From the NCBI GenBank assembly GCA_013824615.1, contig PNOC01000020.1, positions 1-60,167 on the forward strand: DNA of 60,167 bases, read 5' to 3'. The notes under the pieces were generated by a model. That model saw only the letters and a list, made by a program, of their open reading frames with translations. It was not told the origin of the DNA and did not search any database. This document shows positions 1-10,210 of the stretch, one piece after another (positions within the stretch are counted from its first letter, which is position 1; each line of letters begins with the position of its first letter). A program made the position numbers and the translations under genes. This DNA comes from Thermodesulfovibrio sp. (GTDB lineage Bacteria; Nitrospirota; Thermodesulfovibrionia; Thermodesulfovibrionales; UBA6898).

Positions 1-601
1 ATTTCGCCTGTTCAATAAGCTCTGCCGCTTTTCTGAGAGACGGCCTGTCGGGAGAACTCCTTCTGGGGTGAATGGGGGAAATCATGGCCGTGTGCAGGTC
101 AGCGACGTCCATGGCCGCGATATTCTCCGGAAGCTCCAGCTGTACAGCGCCGGGTTTTTCAGACTCTGCAACCTTGAAGGCCTTGCGCACCATTTCGGGG
201 ATAATCTCCGGGGACTCAATCCGGCCGTTCCATTTGGTCACACTGCTGAAAATCTCGACGATATCTATGTACTGATGAGACTCCTTATGGATCCTTTTGA
301 GGTCTGCCTGTCCCGTAATAGCCACCAGAGGGGCCCCGTCAAGAAAGGCGTCCGCTACGCCGGTAAGAAGATTGGTTGCGCCGGGACCGAGGGTTGCCAT
401 GCAGACACCTGCCTTGCCGGTCAGCCGGCCGTATGCATCTGCCATAAACGCGGCCACCTGCTCATGGCGGGCGACGATAAAGCGTATGCGTGAGGTCCGG
501 AGAGATTCCATGAGGTCAAGCGTCTCCTCTCCCGGCAGGCCGAATATATATTCAACTCCCTCGTTTTCGAGACACTTCACTAAAAGGTCAGATGCCTTCA
601 T
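1..601 (-). CDS. Acetolactate synthase-like thiamine diphosphate enzyme (N-terminal part, cut by window edge)
   Basis: About 200 N-terminal residues are visible and the gene runs off the left edge. It begins MKASDLLVKCLENEG and contains YIFGLPGEETLDLM and IVARHEQVAAFMADAYGRLT, where the Glu of RHEQ is the conserved cofactor-activating glutamate of the thiamine diphosphate family. ATLGPGATNLLTGVADA and PLVAITGQAD follow. This is the Pyr domain typical of acetolactate synthase large subunits (IlvB/AlsS type), which condense two pyruvates. The ATG has an AAGGAG ribosome site and lies 6 bp after the aldehyde dehydrogenase stop, so it is the visible end of the same minus-strand cluster. The FAD-binding and C-terminal domains are outside the window, so a related 2-oxoacid decarboxylase cannot be excluded. 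Confidence 0.8.
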   Translation of the reverse strand, partial: MKASDLLVKCLENEGVEYIFGLPGEETLDLMESLRTSRIRFIVARHEQVAAFMADAYGRLTGKAGVCMATLGPGATNLLTGVADAFLDGAPLVAITGQADLKRIHKESHQYIDIVEIFSSVTKWNGRIESPEIIPEMVRKAFKVAESEKPGAVQLELPENIAAMDVADLHTAMISPIHPRRSSPDRPSLRKAAELIEQAK

Positions 602-607
602 CCTGTG

Positions 608-1972
608 TTACTCCTTTATCACGATAGTCTTGATGTTCACAAATTCCTTCAGCCCGTAGTGGGACAGTTCTCTTCCGATTCCCGACTTTTTTATCCCTCC
701 GAAGGGGAGCCTTGGATCTGATTTTACCATGTCATTGATAACGACGCATCCTGACTCGATCTGCATGGCAAGCTGTTCAGCCCGCACAAGATCACGGGTC
801 CAGATAGAGGCCCCAAGCCCGTATTCCGTATTATTCGCCACCCTGATCGCCTCCTCCTCATCTCTGACAATAATAACCGGGGCAATCGGACCGAATACCT
901 CCTCGGTGAGTATCCTCATCTCCGGGTTTGTATTAAAAACAGCAGTAGGAGGGAAAAAGAGTCCTTTGGCAGAGGCATACTCAGTCTGAAGAACTTCTCC
1001 GCCCTTTTCTTTTGCATCCTGAAGCTGAGCCTGCAAGGTCTCCATAATCTCTTTTCTGGCGACCGGGCCTATGTCAGTCGCCTCCTGCATAGGGTCGCCG
1101 ATCTTCAGTTCTCCCAGGCGTGAGAGGAAAACCTCCCTGAACTCCTGCGCAACCTTTTCCATGACGATGAAACGTTTTGCTGCAATGCAGCTCTGTCCTG
1201 CATTAATTGTCCGTGCGCTCACCGCCATTCTGCCTGCTTTGCTTACATCTGCATCGTCGAGCACGATAAAGGGGTCGGAACCTCCCAGTTCGAGCACTAC
1301 TTTTCTGATCCCTCTGCCTGCACGCTCTGCGACCTGCTCTCCAGCCTTATTGCTGCCGGTCAGGGAGACTGCATCCACCTTGTCCTCATCAATAAGCCTC
1401 AGTGCTTCATGGGCACTGATCAAAAAAGTCTTCATGACATATTCCGGGAAACCCGAAATTCTAAAGGCCTCTTCAATGGCAAGCGCGGACATCGGGACAC
1501 TGGAGGCATGCTTCAGCGCAACAACATTGCCTGCCATGATCGCAGGGACAGCAAAACGGAAGGCCTGCCAGAAAGGAAAGTTCCACGGCATGATAGCCAG
1601 TACAATGCCAAGGGGCTGAAACAGGACGTAGCTTTTTTTCGCTTCAGTCCTGATCTCCTCCGGTTCAAGCATCTTTTCGCCATGCGCGGCATAATAGTCG
1701 CAGAGCAGGGCACATTTTTCTATCTCTGCTGCTGCCTCCCTGATGGGCTTCCCCATCTCAAGGGTTATAGTCCTGGCATACAACTGTTTCGCTGCCCTGA
1801 GATGTGCTCCGAGCTTTCTGATATACTCTGTGCGGGCTGAGACCGCCAGGTCGCGCCATAAGGGGAACGCCTGCCGCAGGCTGCCGATATCGCGGTCTAC
1901 AGAGGCGGGAGGCATGAGCTCAAATTCTTCAAGAACTTCTTCGGTATAAGGGTTGATGGACTGTATCTTCAT
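608..1972 (-). CDS. NAD(P)-dependent aldehyde dehydrogenase, succinate-semialdehyde dehydrogenase-like
   Basis: This 454-residue protein has the normal ALDH length. PWNFPFWQAFRFAVPAIMAG is the Rossmann cofactor region, LELGGSDPFIVLDDADV carries the general-base Glu, and NAGQSCIAAKRFIV carries the catalytic Cys. The C-terminal EEVFGPIAPV is also typical. The N-terminal INPYTEEVLEEFELM and overall shape resemble the Sad/YneI-type succinate-semialdehyde dehydrogenases, but substrate cannot be read from sequence. An AAAGGAG site precedes the ATG. It sits between sdhB and an acetolactate synthase-like gene on the same strand, so it may add an aldehyde or succinate-semialdehyde entry to the succinate-oxidising module; that role is inferred. 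Confidence 0.85.
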   Translation of the reverse strand: MKIQSINPYTEEVLEEFELMPPASVDRDIGSLRQAFPLWRDLAVSARTEYIRKLGAHLRAAKQLYARTITLEMGKPIREAAAEIEKCALLCDYYAAHGEKMLEPEEIRTEAKKSYVLFQPLGIVLAIMPWNFPFWQAFRFAVPAIMAGNVVALKHASSVPMSALAIEEAFRISGFPEYVMKTFLISAHEALRLIDEDKVDAVSLTGSNKAGEQVAERAGRGIRKVVLELGGSDPFIVLDDADVSKAGRMAVSARTINAGQSCIAAKRFIVMEKVAQEFREVFLSRLGELKIGDPMQEATDIGPVARKEIMETLQAQLQDAKEKGGEVLQTEYASAKGLFFPPTAVFNTNPEMRILTEEVFGPIAPVIIVRDEEEAIRVANNTEYGLGASIWTRDLVRAEQLAMQIESGCVVINDMVKSDPRLPFGGIKKSGIGRELSHYGLKEFVNIKTIVIKE

Positions 1973-2006
1973 CTGCAGCTCCTTTGGAAGATCACCCGGG
2001 TTCTTC

Positions 2007-2753
2007 CTATTGCCCGGGCATCTGTGCCTTTATGAACTCCCTGTTCAGTTTTGCGATGAAGGTTGCGCTGATCCCTTTGGGGCAGACTGCCTGGCATTCA
2101 TAGTGATTGCTGCAGCTGCCGAACCCCTGCTTCAGCATTGCCTCGGTCATCAGGCAGACTCGCCTGGCTGCTTCGGTCCTTCCCTGGGGCAAGGCTGCAA
2201 GATGTGCAACCTTGGCCGCGGTGAAGAGCATCGCGGAGCCGTTCGGACAGGCCGCAACGCAGGCCCCGCAGCCGATGCATTCTGCAGCATCCATGGCAGT
2301 GTCAGCGTCAGCCTTGGAGATCAGAACAGCATTTGCATCCGGCACCCCTCCGGTATGCACCGATACGTATCCCCCGGACTGCATGATGCGGTCAAGCGCC
2401 GAGCGATCGACAATAAGGTCTTTAATCACCGGAAAGGCCCTAGCCCGCCAGGGTTCAATGTAGATGGTGTCCCCGTCCCTGAAGCTCCGCATATGGAGCT
2501 GGCAGACGGCTGTTTTCTCCCGGGGCCCGTGAGGCATGCCGTTGATCACCTGGGAGCACGTGCCGCAGATGCCCTCGCGGCAGTCATGATCAAAGGCTAT
2601 CGGCTCTTTGCCGGCCCTGATCAGCCCCTCATTGACTACATCGAGCATTTCGAGGAAGGACATATCCGGGGTTATTGCTTTTACCTGATATTCTTCAAGC
2701 CTGCCCTGATCGTCAGGTCCCTTTTGCCTCCAGACGTAAAGTGTCAGGTCCAT
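2007..2753 (-). CDS. sdhB: Succinate dehydrogenase / fumarate reductase iron-sulfur subunit
   Basis: This 248-residue protein transfers electrons from the flavoprotein to the membrane subunit. [15 protein letters not shown] binds the [2Fe-2S] cluster. [16 protein letters not shown] and [14 protein letters not shown] supply ligands for the [4Fe-4S] and [3Fe-4S] clusters. Its start overlaps the sdhA stop as TAATG, which implies translational coupling. The gene order sdhC-sdhA-sdhB is that of type-B enzymes (Wolinella or Bacillus style), with one membrane subunit. Whether it works as dehydrogenase or fumarate reductase is not decided by sequence; its place in a methylcitrate cluster favours succinate oxidation. 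Confidence 0.93.
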   Translation of the reverse strand: MDLTLYVWRQKGPDDQGRLEEYQVKAITPDMSFLEMLDVVNEGLIRAGKEPIAFDHDCREGICGTCSQVINGMPHGPREKTAVCQLHMRSFRDGDTIYIEPWRARAFPVIKDLIVDRSALDRIMQSGGYVSVHTGGVPDANAVLISKADADTAMDAAECIGCGACVAACPNGSAMLFTAAKVAHLAALPQGRTEAARRVCLMTEAMLKQGFGSCSNHYECQAVCPKGISATFIAKLNREFIKAQMPGQ

Positions 2754-4666
2754 TACTTATAGCTCCTTACAGCCAGGTGAACGTTTTCGAATACGAGCTG
2801 CTCCTTATGCAGTTCCGGTTCTCTGCCACTACCCTTGAATTCCCAGGCGCCGACATGACAGAACTTTTCATCGTCACGCCTTGCCTCTCCGTCCGGCATC
2901 TGGTGTTCCACCCGAAAATGGCCTCCGCAGGATTCGTTGCGAAGCAGGGCATCCTTTGCAAGCAGTTCCCCGAACTCCAGGAAGTCTGCCACCCGTCCTG
3001 CTTTTTCGAGTTCCTGGTTCAGGTCCGCCTCTCCGCCGGGGATCTTTACATTTTCCCAGAATTCAGTGCGCAGTTCGGGGATGCGTCTGAGCGCCTCTGC
3101 CAGGCTGTCGCTGCTGCGGGCCATACCGACATGCTCCCACATGATATGCCCCAGTTCGCGGTGAAACTCGTTCACGGTCTTCCTGCCATTAATCGAAAGA
3201 AGCCTCCTGATGGATGCTTCACATCCTTCGACCGATGCAATGAACTCAGGATTCCCGGTGCTGACAGCCCCTGGCTTTGTCTGTGCCAGGTAGCTGCCGA
3301 TGGTATAGGGGATTATGAAATACCCGTCTGCAAGCCCCTGCATAAGAGCGCTGGCGCCCAGGCGGTTGGCCCCATGGTCGGAGAAATTTGCCTCTCCGAG
3401 GACAAACAGCCCCGGGATGCTGCTCTGCAGATTATAGTCGACCCAGAGTCCGCCCATACTGTAATGAGGCGCAGGGTAGATACGCATCGGCTGCTGATAG
3501 GCATTTTCATCGGTTATCTTTTCGTACATATCAAAGAGGTTGCCGTAGCGTTCGCGGATCTTGTCTTCGCCAAGGCGTCTTATGGCGTCGCCAAAGTCAA
3601 GGTAGACGCCGCGTCCGCCTGTTCCAACCCCATGGCCCTCATCGCAGACCTCCTTTGCAGCACGGGAGGAGATGTCCCTCGGCGCCAGATTTCCGAAGCT
3701 GGGGTATTTGCGCTCAAGGTAGTAATCTCTCTCTTCCTCCGGGATATCGTGCGAAGGCCGTCGGTCACCCCTGATCTTTGGCACCCAGACCCTGCCGTCG
3801 TTTCTGAGAGATTCAGACATCAGGGTGAGCTTTGACTGGTGGTCTCCGGTTACCGGGATGCAGGTCGGATGGATCTGTGTATAGCAGGGGTTTGCAAAAT
3901 ATGCCCCTTTTTTATAGGCCCGATAGGTCGCAGTTACATTGCTTCCCATGGCATTGGTCGAGAGATAAAAAACATTGGTATAGCCGCCGGTACAGAGACA
4001 GACTGCGTCAGCCGCATAACAGCTTATTTTGCCGGTTACCATATCGCGCACCGTGATGCCCTTGGCCTCGTTATTCACGACAACGAGATCGAGCATTTCC
4101 GTGCGGGGATGAAGCCTCACACTCCCGGCTGCCACCTGTCGTGACAGGGCAGAATAGGCCCCGAGTAGCAGCTGCTGCCCGGTCTGTCCCCTGGCGTAAA
4201 AAGTGCGCGAGACCTGAGCCCCGCCGAAGGAGCGGTTATCAAGGTATCCGGCGTAGTCCCGGGCAAAGGGGACCCCCTGCGCAGCACACTGATCGATGAT
4301 ATGGTTGCTCACCATAGCCAGCCGGTATACATTTGCCTCGCGGGACCTGAAATCCCCTCCCTTGATCGTATCATGAAAGAGCCGGAAGATGCTGTCTCCG
4401 TCATTGGGATAGTTTTTGGCCGCATTAATGCCGCCCTGGGCTGCGATGCTGTGGGCCCGGCGGGCGCTGTCCTGGTAGCAGAAGGCCTCGACGTTATAGC
4501 CGAGTTCGCCCAGAGTTGCAGCTGCCGAGGCACCGGCAAGTCCTGTCCCGACAACAATGACCCTGTATTTGCGTTTGTTGGCCGGGTTGACCAGCTTCAT
4601 CTCCTGGCAATGCTTGCTCCACTTTTCAGCAAGCGGCCCGGAAGGGCATTTTCCGTCAAGGATCAT
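2753..4666 (-). CDS. sdhA: Succinate dehydrogenase / fumarate reductase flavoprotein subunit
   Basis: This 637-residue catalytic subunit interconverts succinate and fumarate. [20 protein letters not shown] near residue 35 is the FAD Rossmann fingerprint. [20 protein letters not shown] contains the His expected to bind FAD covalently. [10 protein letters not shown] and [18 protein letters not shown] are conserved FAD and active-site segments, the latter holding the proton-shuttling Arg. The protein has the extended length of type-B flavoproteins. It starts at ATG 4666, 57 bp after sdhC, and overlaps sdhB at its stop. The ribosome site is weak, consistent with coupling to sdhC. Confidence 0.94.
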   Translation of the reverse strand: MILDGKCPSGPLAEKWSKHCQEMKLVNPANKRKYRVIVVGTGLAGASAAATLGELGYNVEAFCYQDSARRAHSIAAQGGINAAKNYPNDGDSIFRLFHDTIKGGDFRSREANVYRLAMVSNHIIDQCAAQGVPFARDYAGYLDNRSFGGAQVSRTFYARGQTGQQLLLGAYSALSRQVAAGSVRLHPRTEMLDLVVVNNEAKGITVRDMVTGKISCYAADAVCLCTGGYTNVFYLSTNAMGSNVTATYRAYKKGAYFANPCYTQIHPTCIPVTGDHQSKLTLMSESLRNDGRVWVPKIRGDRRPSHDIPEEERDYYLERKYPSFGNLAPRDISSRAAKEVCDEGHGVGTGGRGVYLDFGDAIRRLGEDKIRERYGNLFDMYEKITDENAYQQPMRIYPAPHYSMGGLWVDYNLQSSIPGLFVLGEANFSDHGANRLGASALMQGLADGYFIIPYTIGSYLAQTKPGAVSTGNPEFIASVEGCEASIRRLLSINGRKTVNEFHRELGHIMWEHVGMARSSDSLAEALRRIPELRTEFWENVKIPGGEADLNQELEKAGRVADFLEFGELLAKDALLRNESCGGHFRVEHQMPDGEARRDDEKFCHVGAWEFKGSGREPELHKEQLVFENVHLAVRSYK

Positions 4667-4723
4667 GGCTGTACTACCCTTGTTGTTATACCCATTATTC
4701 CCATCGCCCTCATTTTTTCCAAA

Positions 4724-5395
4724 TTACCTCAGCAGTCCTGTAAAAACCGTGATCGGGAATGCTGCATAACCCAGAAATATCAGGATCGCAGCCAAGACCC
4801 CGGCCTTCATCACCTTCGGAAGAGTTCTTTCGTTATTAAGTCCCAGGGTCTGTACTGCCCCCTGAAGGCTATGCATAAGGTGCAGCCCCAGCGCAGCCAG
4901 AGCCCCGAGGTAAAGTAGAGAGACAGGCATTTTTCTGAAGCTGAGCACGACCATCATAAAGACATCCGGCCGGCCCAGGCTGTCGAAGTGACGGCCTGCG
5001 GCAAGCTCAGGATTAATGAGCTGGAGTGTGAAATGCAGAAGATGAAAAAAAATAAACCCTCCGATCAGGAGTCCTGACCAGACCATGCTTCGCCCTGCCA
5101 GTGTTGTGGCGCGGCTTGACTTGATTGCATAGGCCCGGGGCTTTGCAGCTCTGTTTTCGAGCGTCAGCTGGATACCATAAAAAACATGCAGCAGCAGCAC
5201 CGTAAGCAGGAGCAGGCGGAAGGCCCAGACCAGGGCGCCGAAGCGGTGAAGCGCTTCAGCGTAAGCGTTGATGCCATCAGGTCCATAAAAGAGAGTGGTA
5301 TTGCCGAGCAGATGCACCAGCACAAAGGCGATCATCGACAGCCCGGTTACTGACATCACCAGTTTTCTTCCCACTGAGCTCTCCAGCATGTTCAT
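4724..5395 (-). CDS. sdhC: Succinate dehydrogenase cytochrome b subunit (type-B membrane anchor)
   Basis: This 223-residue integral membrane protein has five hydrophobic segments, as in the single-subunit di-haem b anchors of type-B succinate:quinone oxidoreductases. Histidines suited to axial haem ligation lie in FVLVHLLGN, ALHRFGAL, VLLLHVFYGIQL, FFHLLHFTLQ and GLHLMHSLQGA. It exchanges electrons with the quinone pool. In di-haem type-B enzymes, succinate oxidation by low-potential quinone may cost proton motive force; that is family knowledge. The gene begins 26 bp after prpE and is followed by sdhA. A second Met at residue 3 is an equally possible start. Confidence 0.9.
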   Translation of the reverse strand: MNMLESSVGRKLVMSVTGLSMIAFVLVHLLGNTTLFYGPDGINAYAEALHRFGALVWAFRLLLLTVLLLHVFYGIQLTLENRAAKPRAYAIKSSRATTLAGRSMVWSGLLIGGFIFFHLLHFTLQLINPELAAGRHFDSLGRPDVFMMVVLSFRKMPVSLLYLGALAALGLHLMHSLQGAVQTLGLNNERTLPKVMKAGVLAAILIFLGYAAFPITVFTGLLR

Positions 5396-5421
5396 GTCTT
5401 GCCAGTCATCCCGTCAAACCG

Positions 5422-7338
5422 TCACAGCACCAAAGGGTTTTTATCCTTCTTTGCATAGCCGATACCCTTCAGGGCAGTCTCTATCTCGGTCAGGATTCCC
5501 GGATCATCGATCGTCGAAGGGATCTTGAACTCTTCCCCGTCGGCAATTTTCCTCATGGTGCCGCGGAGGATTTTTCCGGAGCGGGTCTTGGGAAGTCTTT
5601 CCACTACTGCTGTTTCTTTGTAGCAGGCAATAGGGCCAATCTCGTCCCGGATAAGTTTTGTCAGCTCTTTCCGGATCTCTGCAGGAGTTTTCTTGGCTCC
5701 TGCCTTCAAAACCGCAAAGCCTACCGGTAATTGACCCTTCAGGGCGTCTCCGGCGCCGATGACTGCGCATTCGGCAACATCAGGGTGAGTTGATATGATC
5801 TCCTCCATTTCGCCGGTCGAGAGTCTGTGCCCGGCGACATTGATAACGTCATCGACGCGGCCCATGACAAAAATATAGCCGTCTTCGTCTCTGTATCCAC
5901 CGTCAGCAGTAAAGTAATATCCCGGAAACATATTCAGGTAGGCCTGGAGAAAACGCTCGTCTGCATTCCAGAGCGTCGGCAGTGTCCCGGGAGGCAGCGG
6001 CAGTTTAATGGCTACAAGCCCCTCCTGTTTGGGCCCCAGGACCTTTCCCTCCGGATCAAGTATCTGGACATCAAACCCCGGGACCGGTTTCGTGGACGAG
6101 CCCGGTTTGATCGGGAACTCCTCAATTCCCATGCAGTTTGCGGTGATCGGCCAGCCGCTTTCAGTCTGCCACCAATGGTCAATAACAGGTTTTTTCAGGC
6201 GGTCATGCGCCCAGTGGTAGGTGTCAGGGTCAAGGCGTTCACCTGCCAGGAAGAGATACTGAAATCTGGAAAGATCATATTTCTTGATATGCTCACCGAG
6301 AGGGTCATCTCTTTTGATGGCCCGGAAGGCTGTCGGAGCAGTGAAGAGGGTTTTGACGTTATGCTGTGAAATGACTCTCCAGAAGGCCCCTGGATTCGGT
6401 GTGCCTACTGGCTTGCCTTCATATATTACCGTAGTGCAGCCGGTGAGGAGAGGGCCGTAGATTATATAGGAATGACCCACAACCCAGCCCACATCCGAGG
6501 CGGACCAGAAGACCTCTCCGGGTTTGGTGTTATATATGTTTTCAAAACTCCATCTCAGGGCAACGGCATGGCCTCCGTTGTCCCGGACAATACCCTTGGG
6601 GATGCCTGTGGTGCCCGAGGTATAGAGGATATACAGAGGGTCCGTGGCCTTTACCGGGACACAGGCAGCCGGCTCTGCTGCATCCGCGAGCTGCTGCCAG
6701 TCGAGATCCCGGCCCCTGTACAGGGCGGCCTTTACAAACTGCCTCTGATAGATTATGCATTTCTCCGGTTTGTGTTTCGCCAGCTCGATGGCCTTGTCGA
6801 TCATCGGCTTATATTCAAGAATCCTTGGGCCTTCCAAAGCACCTGAGGCCGTGAGCAAGACCCTGGGCTTTGCATCATCAATGCGGATGGCCAGTTCATG
6901 GGGTGCAAACCCGCCGAAGACTACCGAGTGTACAGCTCCCAGACGGGCACAGGCGAGCATGGCAACTGCTGCCTGGGGAATCATCGGCATATAAATGATG
7001 ACGGTATCCCCCTTGGTTACGCCGATTCCTTTCAGCCCGCCGGCAAAGCGCGCGACCATATCCAGGAGTTCGGCATACGTAAATTTCTGGATGGTATTGG
7101 TGACCGGGCTGTCATAGATAAGGGCGGTCTGATCAGCCCTTCCCCTCTCGACATGCCGGTCAAGGGCGTTGTAGCAGGTATTCAGCTCTCCCCCGGTAAA
7201 CCAGCGATAAAAAGGTTTGTTCGAATCGTCCAGGACTTTGTCCCATTTCTTATACCAGTCGATCTGCTCAGCTGCCTCTCCCCAGAATCCGGCCGGATCA
7301 TTAATGCTCCGCTGAAATATCTCCTCATACCTGCCCAT
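5422..7338 (-). CDS. prpE: Propionyl-CoA synthetase (acetyl-CoA synthetase family)
   Basis: This 638-residue AMP-forming acyl-CoA ligase activates propionate (and probably acetate) with ATP and CoA. LYILYTSGTTGIPKG is the adenylate-forming phosphate loop. DHWWQTESGWPI and GYRDEDGYIFVMGRVDDVIN are the core adenylation motifs. LPKTRSGKILRGTMRKIAD carries the C-terminal catalytic Lys that acetylation often controls. VGHSYIIYGPLLTGCTTVIY is more like PrpE/ACSS3 than AcsA. The ATG at 7338 is chosen because GGAGG lies 8 bp ahead of it; an in-frame ATG at 7359 has no such site. Location between aconitase and sdhC in a methylcitrate cluster supports propionate as substrate. Confidence 0.87.
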   Translation of the reverse strand: MGRYEEIFQRSINDPAGFWGEAAEQIDWYKKWDKVLDDSNKPFYRWFTGGELNTCYNALDRHVERGRADQTALIYDSPVTNTIQKFTYAELLDMVARFAGGLKGIGVTKGDTVIIYMPMIPQAAVAMLACARLGAVHSVVFGGFAPHELAIRIDDAKPRVLLTASGALEGPRILEYKPMIDKAIELAKHKPEKCIIYQRQFVKAALYRGRDLDWQQLADAAEPAACVPVKATDPLYILYTSGTTGIPKGIVRDNGGHAVALRWSFENIYNTKPGEVFWSASDVGWVVGHSYIIYGPLLTGCTTVIYEGKPVGTPNPGAFWRVISQHNVKTLFTAPTAFRAIKRDDPLGEHIKKYDLSRFQYLFLAGERLDPDTYHWAHDRLKKPVIDHWWQTESGWPITANCMGIEEFPIKPGSSTKPVPGFDVQILDPEGKVLGPKQEGLVAIKLPLPPGTLPTLWNADERFLQAYLNMFPGYYFTADGGYRDEDGYIFVMGRVDDVINVAGHRLSTGEMEEIISTHPDVAECAVIGAGDALKGQLPVGFAVLKAGAKKTPAEIRKELTKLIRDEIGPIACYKETAVVERLPKTRSGKILRGTMRKIADGEEFKIPSTIDDPGILTEIETALKGIGYAKKDKNPLVL

Positions 7339-7410
7339 AGATGTTACCTCCTGTTTCATTATATATTTTTTGTCCTCAAGCGCAACAATAAAACCGTAGA
7401 TTACATTACA

Positions 7411-10176
7411 TCATAGTCTAAAATTCTGCTTGCAGGAAAGCAACCCCCGCAGCACATAAGGCAGGATGCCACCCTGTCGGAAATAGTCAACCTCGACTGT
7501 TGTGTCAATACGGGAGAGGAGCTGCACTTCCTGCCCGCTTCCGTCCCGGTGCCTGATCACCAGGGTCATATCCTGCCGGGGTCTGAGGTCATCCAGGCCC
7601 GGGATAGCAAACTCCTCGTCTCCCCTGATGCCAAGCGACTGGACAGAATCACTGCCCTTGAACTGGAGCGGCAGAACTCCCATGCCGACCAGATTGGAGC
7701 GGTGAATCCGCTCAAAGCTCCTGGCAACTATTGCCCTGATGCCGAGAAGCCGGGTGCCTTTGGCCGCCCAGTCTCTGGAGGACCCGGTGCCATACTCCTC
7801 CCCGCCGAATACAATGGTGGGGGTCCCCTGCAGAAGATACTTCATGGCGGCATCATAAATAAACATCTGTTCCCCTGAGGGCTGAAAAAGGGTGATCCCG
7901 CCTTCCTGCCGGCGGCCCTGCTCATCCTGGGGCAGCATTAGGTTTTGGATGCGTACGTTCGCGAAGGTGCCGCGTATCATGACCTCATGGTTTCCCCTGC
8001 GGGTTCCGTAGCTCTGGAAGTCGGCCCTGGATACCCCGCGTCCTGCCAGATACATCCCCGCCGGAGAGTTTTCCCTGATAGAACCGGCAGGGCTGATATG
8101 GTCGGTTGTGATTGAGTCACCGAAGATTCCGAGTGCGCGAGCATTGGTGATTGCCGTAACTGAACCAGGCTGCAGAGTGAAGTTTTCGAAAAACGGCGGC
8201 TCTGCAATATACGTGGATTCCGGCCAGTCATAGACTTCTTTGGAAGCAGACTCAACGCTGTTCCATAGTGGATGGTCTTTGGTTAAGTCTCTGTACTGGC
8301 GGATGAAGGTTTCCGGATCAGCTGCAAACTTCATGACCGCAGCCACCTCTGTGCTGTCCGGCCATATATCCCTCAGGTAAACTTCTCTGTTGTCGCTGCC
8401 TCTGCCGAGAGGTTCTTTATCGAGATTCCTGAGTACAGTGCCAGCAATGGCAAAGGCTACCACCAGGGGTGGACTCATAAGAAAATTGGCCCGAAGATGC
8501 GGATGGATGCGTGCCTCAAAATTGCGATTGCCAGAAAGGACCGCCGCGCAGGCCAGGTCATTTTTGACAATAGACTCTTCAAGTGCCGGATCCAGCGGGC
8601 CTGTATTCCCGATGCAGGTGGCGCAGCCGTAAGCTGCGATCGAGAATCCAAGTTTTTCAAAATAGGGAAGGAGACCCGCTTTTTCAAGATAATCATGCAC
8701 AACGCGCGAACCTGGAGAAAAAGATGTCTTCACCTTCCTGTTTACCGCAAGCCCTTTTTCCACTGCTTTTTTTGCCAGGAGTCCGGCGGCTAGCAGCAGT
8801 CCGGGGTTTGACGTGTTGGTGCATGAAGCGATGGCTGCGATCATGATATCGCCAGACCCGATATCCAGGCCCTTGTCTGAATCAATATTTGATTCCATGC
8901 CTGCTTCTGTGTCAGGTATTGCCCTTGTTCTGAAGCGAAGCAGCAGGTCTTCTGCCTTCTTTCCAAAACCGCCCTCAGCTATCGGCCTCTCAAACAGATA
9001 CACAAATCTGGCCTTCAGATCAGGCAGGTCTATCCGTTCCTGGGGACGCCTCGGGCCGGCAACAGAGGGTTTGACAGAGGACAGATCCAGCTCGAGCACC
9101 CTCGTGTAATCGATCTCATCAGCTTCAGGAATGCCATACATATTCTGAGCCATGAAGTATGCCTGAAATGCCGAGATTTCAGCTTTAGTGCGGCCGCTGC
9201 CACGGAAAAAATCTATGGTGGTGGTGTCCACAGGAAAATATCCCATGGTTGCCCCGTATTCCGGTGCCATGTTGGCGACCGTTGCCCGATCCGGCAGAGA
9301 GAGGGAAGCTGCTCCTTTTCCCACAAACTCTACAAAAGCTCCGACCACCTTGGCCTTGCGGAGGATTTCGGTTATGGTCAGGGCCAGGTCGGTTGCCGTT
9401 ACCCCTTCTCTCAGTCTGCCCTTCATATTTACCCCTACGACGTCCGGGGTTAGGAAATAGACCGGCTGTCCCAGCATGCCCGCCTCTGCCTCGATGCCTC
9501 CAACACCCCACCCCACAACGCCGAGACTGTTAATCATCGTGGTGTGGCTGTCTGTCCCGACCAGGGTATCCGGGTAGTATATGTCTTCTTTTCTGTGTAC
9601 TCCCCTTGCGAGGTATTCCAGATTCACCTGATGTACAATGCCGACGCCCGGAGGCACGACCCTGAAGGTCCTAAATGCATTCATTCCCCACTTCAGAAAC
9701 TGATAGCGCTCACGGTTGCGCAGGAACTCCAGTTCCATATTTTTCTGAAGGGCCTCCGGCTTCCCGTAATTATCGATCTGGACCGAGTGGTCTACGACCA
9801 GGTCAACCGGGACAAGCGGCTCGATAATACCGGGATTCCTGCCCATCTCTGAAGCCACACGGCGCATGGCAGCAAGGTCGCAGAGAAGGGGCACCCCGGT
9901 AAAGTCCTGAAGGAGAATGCGTGCAACCACAAAGGGGACCTCTGCAGTGCGCGGTGCGTTGGGGCGCCATCCGGCAAGCTGGCGGACATGTTCCTCGGTG
10001 ATCTTAATGCCGTCAACGTTCCGCAGCACGGATTCAAGGACTATCCGAATTGAAACAGGCAGGCGGGAGATCTTGCCGAAGCCGGCGGCCTCAAGAGCGG
10101 GAAGGGAATAGTACTTACCCTTCCCGCTCTGTCCCGGCACAAATTCCCGGAGCGTATTGAACAGGTTGTGGCTCAT
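7411..10176 (-). CDS. acnA: Aconitate hydratase, AcnA/IRP type
   Basis: This 921-residue monomeric [4Fe-4S] hydratase interconverts citrate and isocitrate and, in the methylcitrate cycle, can hydrate 2-methyl-cis-aconitate. Cluster cysteines lie in [11 protein letters not shown] and [14 protein letters not shown]. Substrate-binding segments include [19 protein letters not shown] and [15 protein letters not shown], with [13 protein letters not shown]-type sequence near the C-terminus (here [14 protein letters not shown]). It lies 34 bp after prpD and upstream of prpE. Some bacteria use AcnD with PrpF instead; no prpF is present and prpD is, so an ordinary aconitase serving both cycles is the simplest reading. 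No strong ribosome site is visible, but MSHNLFNTL is a typical AcnA start. Confidence 0.9.
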   Translation of the reverse strand: MSHNLFNTLREFVPGQSGKGKYYSLPALEAAGFGKISRLPVSIRIVLESVLRNVDGIKITEEHVRQLAGWRPNAPRTAEVPFVVARILLQDFTGVPLLCDLAAMRRVASEMGRNPGIIEPLVPVDLVVDHSVQIDNYGKPEALQKNMELEFLRNRERYQFLKWGMNAFRTFRVVPPGVGIVHQVNLEYLARGVHRKEDIYYPDTLVGTDSHTTMINSLGVVGWGVGGIEAEAGMLGQPVYFLTPDVVGVNMKGRLREGVTATDLALTITEILRKAKVVGAFVEFVGKGAASLSLPDRATVANMAPEYGATMGYFPVDTTTIDFFRGSGRTKAEISAFQAYFMAQNMYGIPEADEIDYTRVLELDLSSVKPSVAGPRRPQERIDLPDLKARFVYLFERPIAEGGFGKKAEDLLLRFRTRAIPDTEAGMESNIDSDKGLDIGSGDIMIAAIASCTNTSNPGLLLAAGLLAKKAVEKGLAVNRKVKTSFSPGSRVVHDYLEKAGLLPYFEKLGFSIAAYGCATCIGNTGPLDPALEESIVKNDLACAAVLSGNRNFEARIHPHLRANFLMSPPLVVAFAIAGTVLRNLDKEPLGRGSDNREVYLRDIWPDSTEVAAVMKFAADPETFIRQYRDLTKDHPLWNSVESASKEVYDWPESTYIAEPPFFENFTLQPGSVTAITNARALGIFGDSITTDHISPAGSIRENSPAGMYLAGRGVSRADFQSYGTRRGNHEVMIRGTFANVRIQNLMLPQDEQGRRQEGGITLFQPSGEQMFIYDAAMKYLLQGTPTIVFGGEEYGTGSSRDWAAKGTRLLGIRAIVARSFERIHRSNLVGMGVLPLQFKGSDSVQSLGIRGDEEFAIPGLDDLRPRQDMTLVIRHRDGSGQEVQLLSRIDTTVEVDYFRQGGILPYVLRGLLSCKQNFRL

Positions 10177-10210
10177 TGCATGATGTGGTGCACGCTGTTT
10201 ACTGCCACTG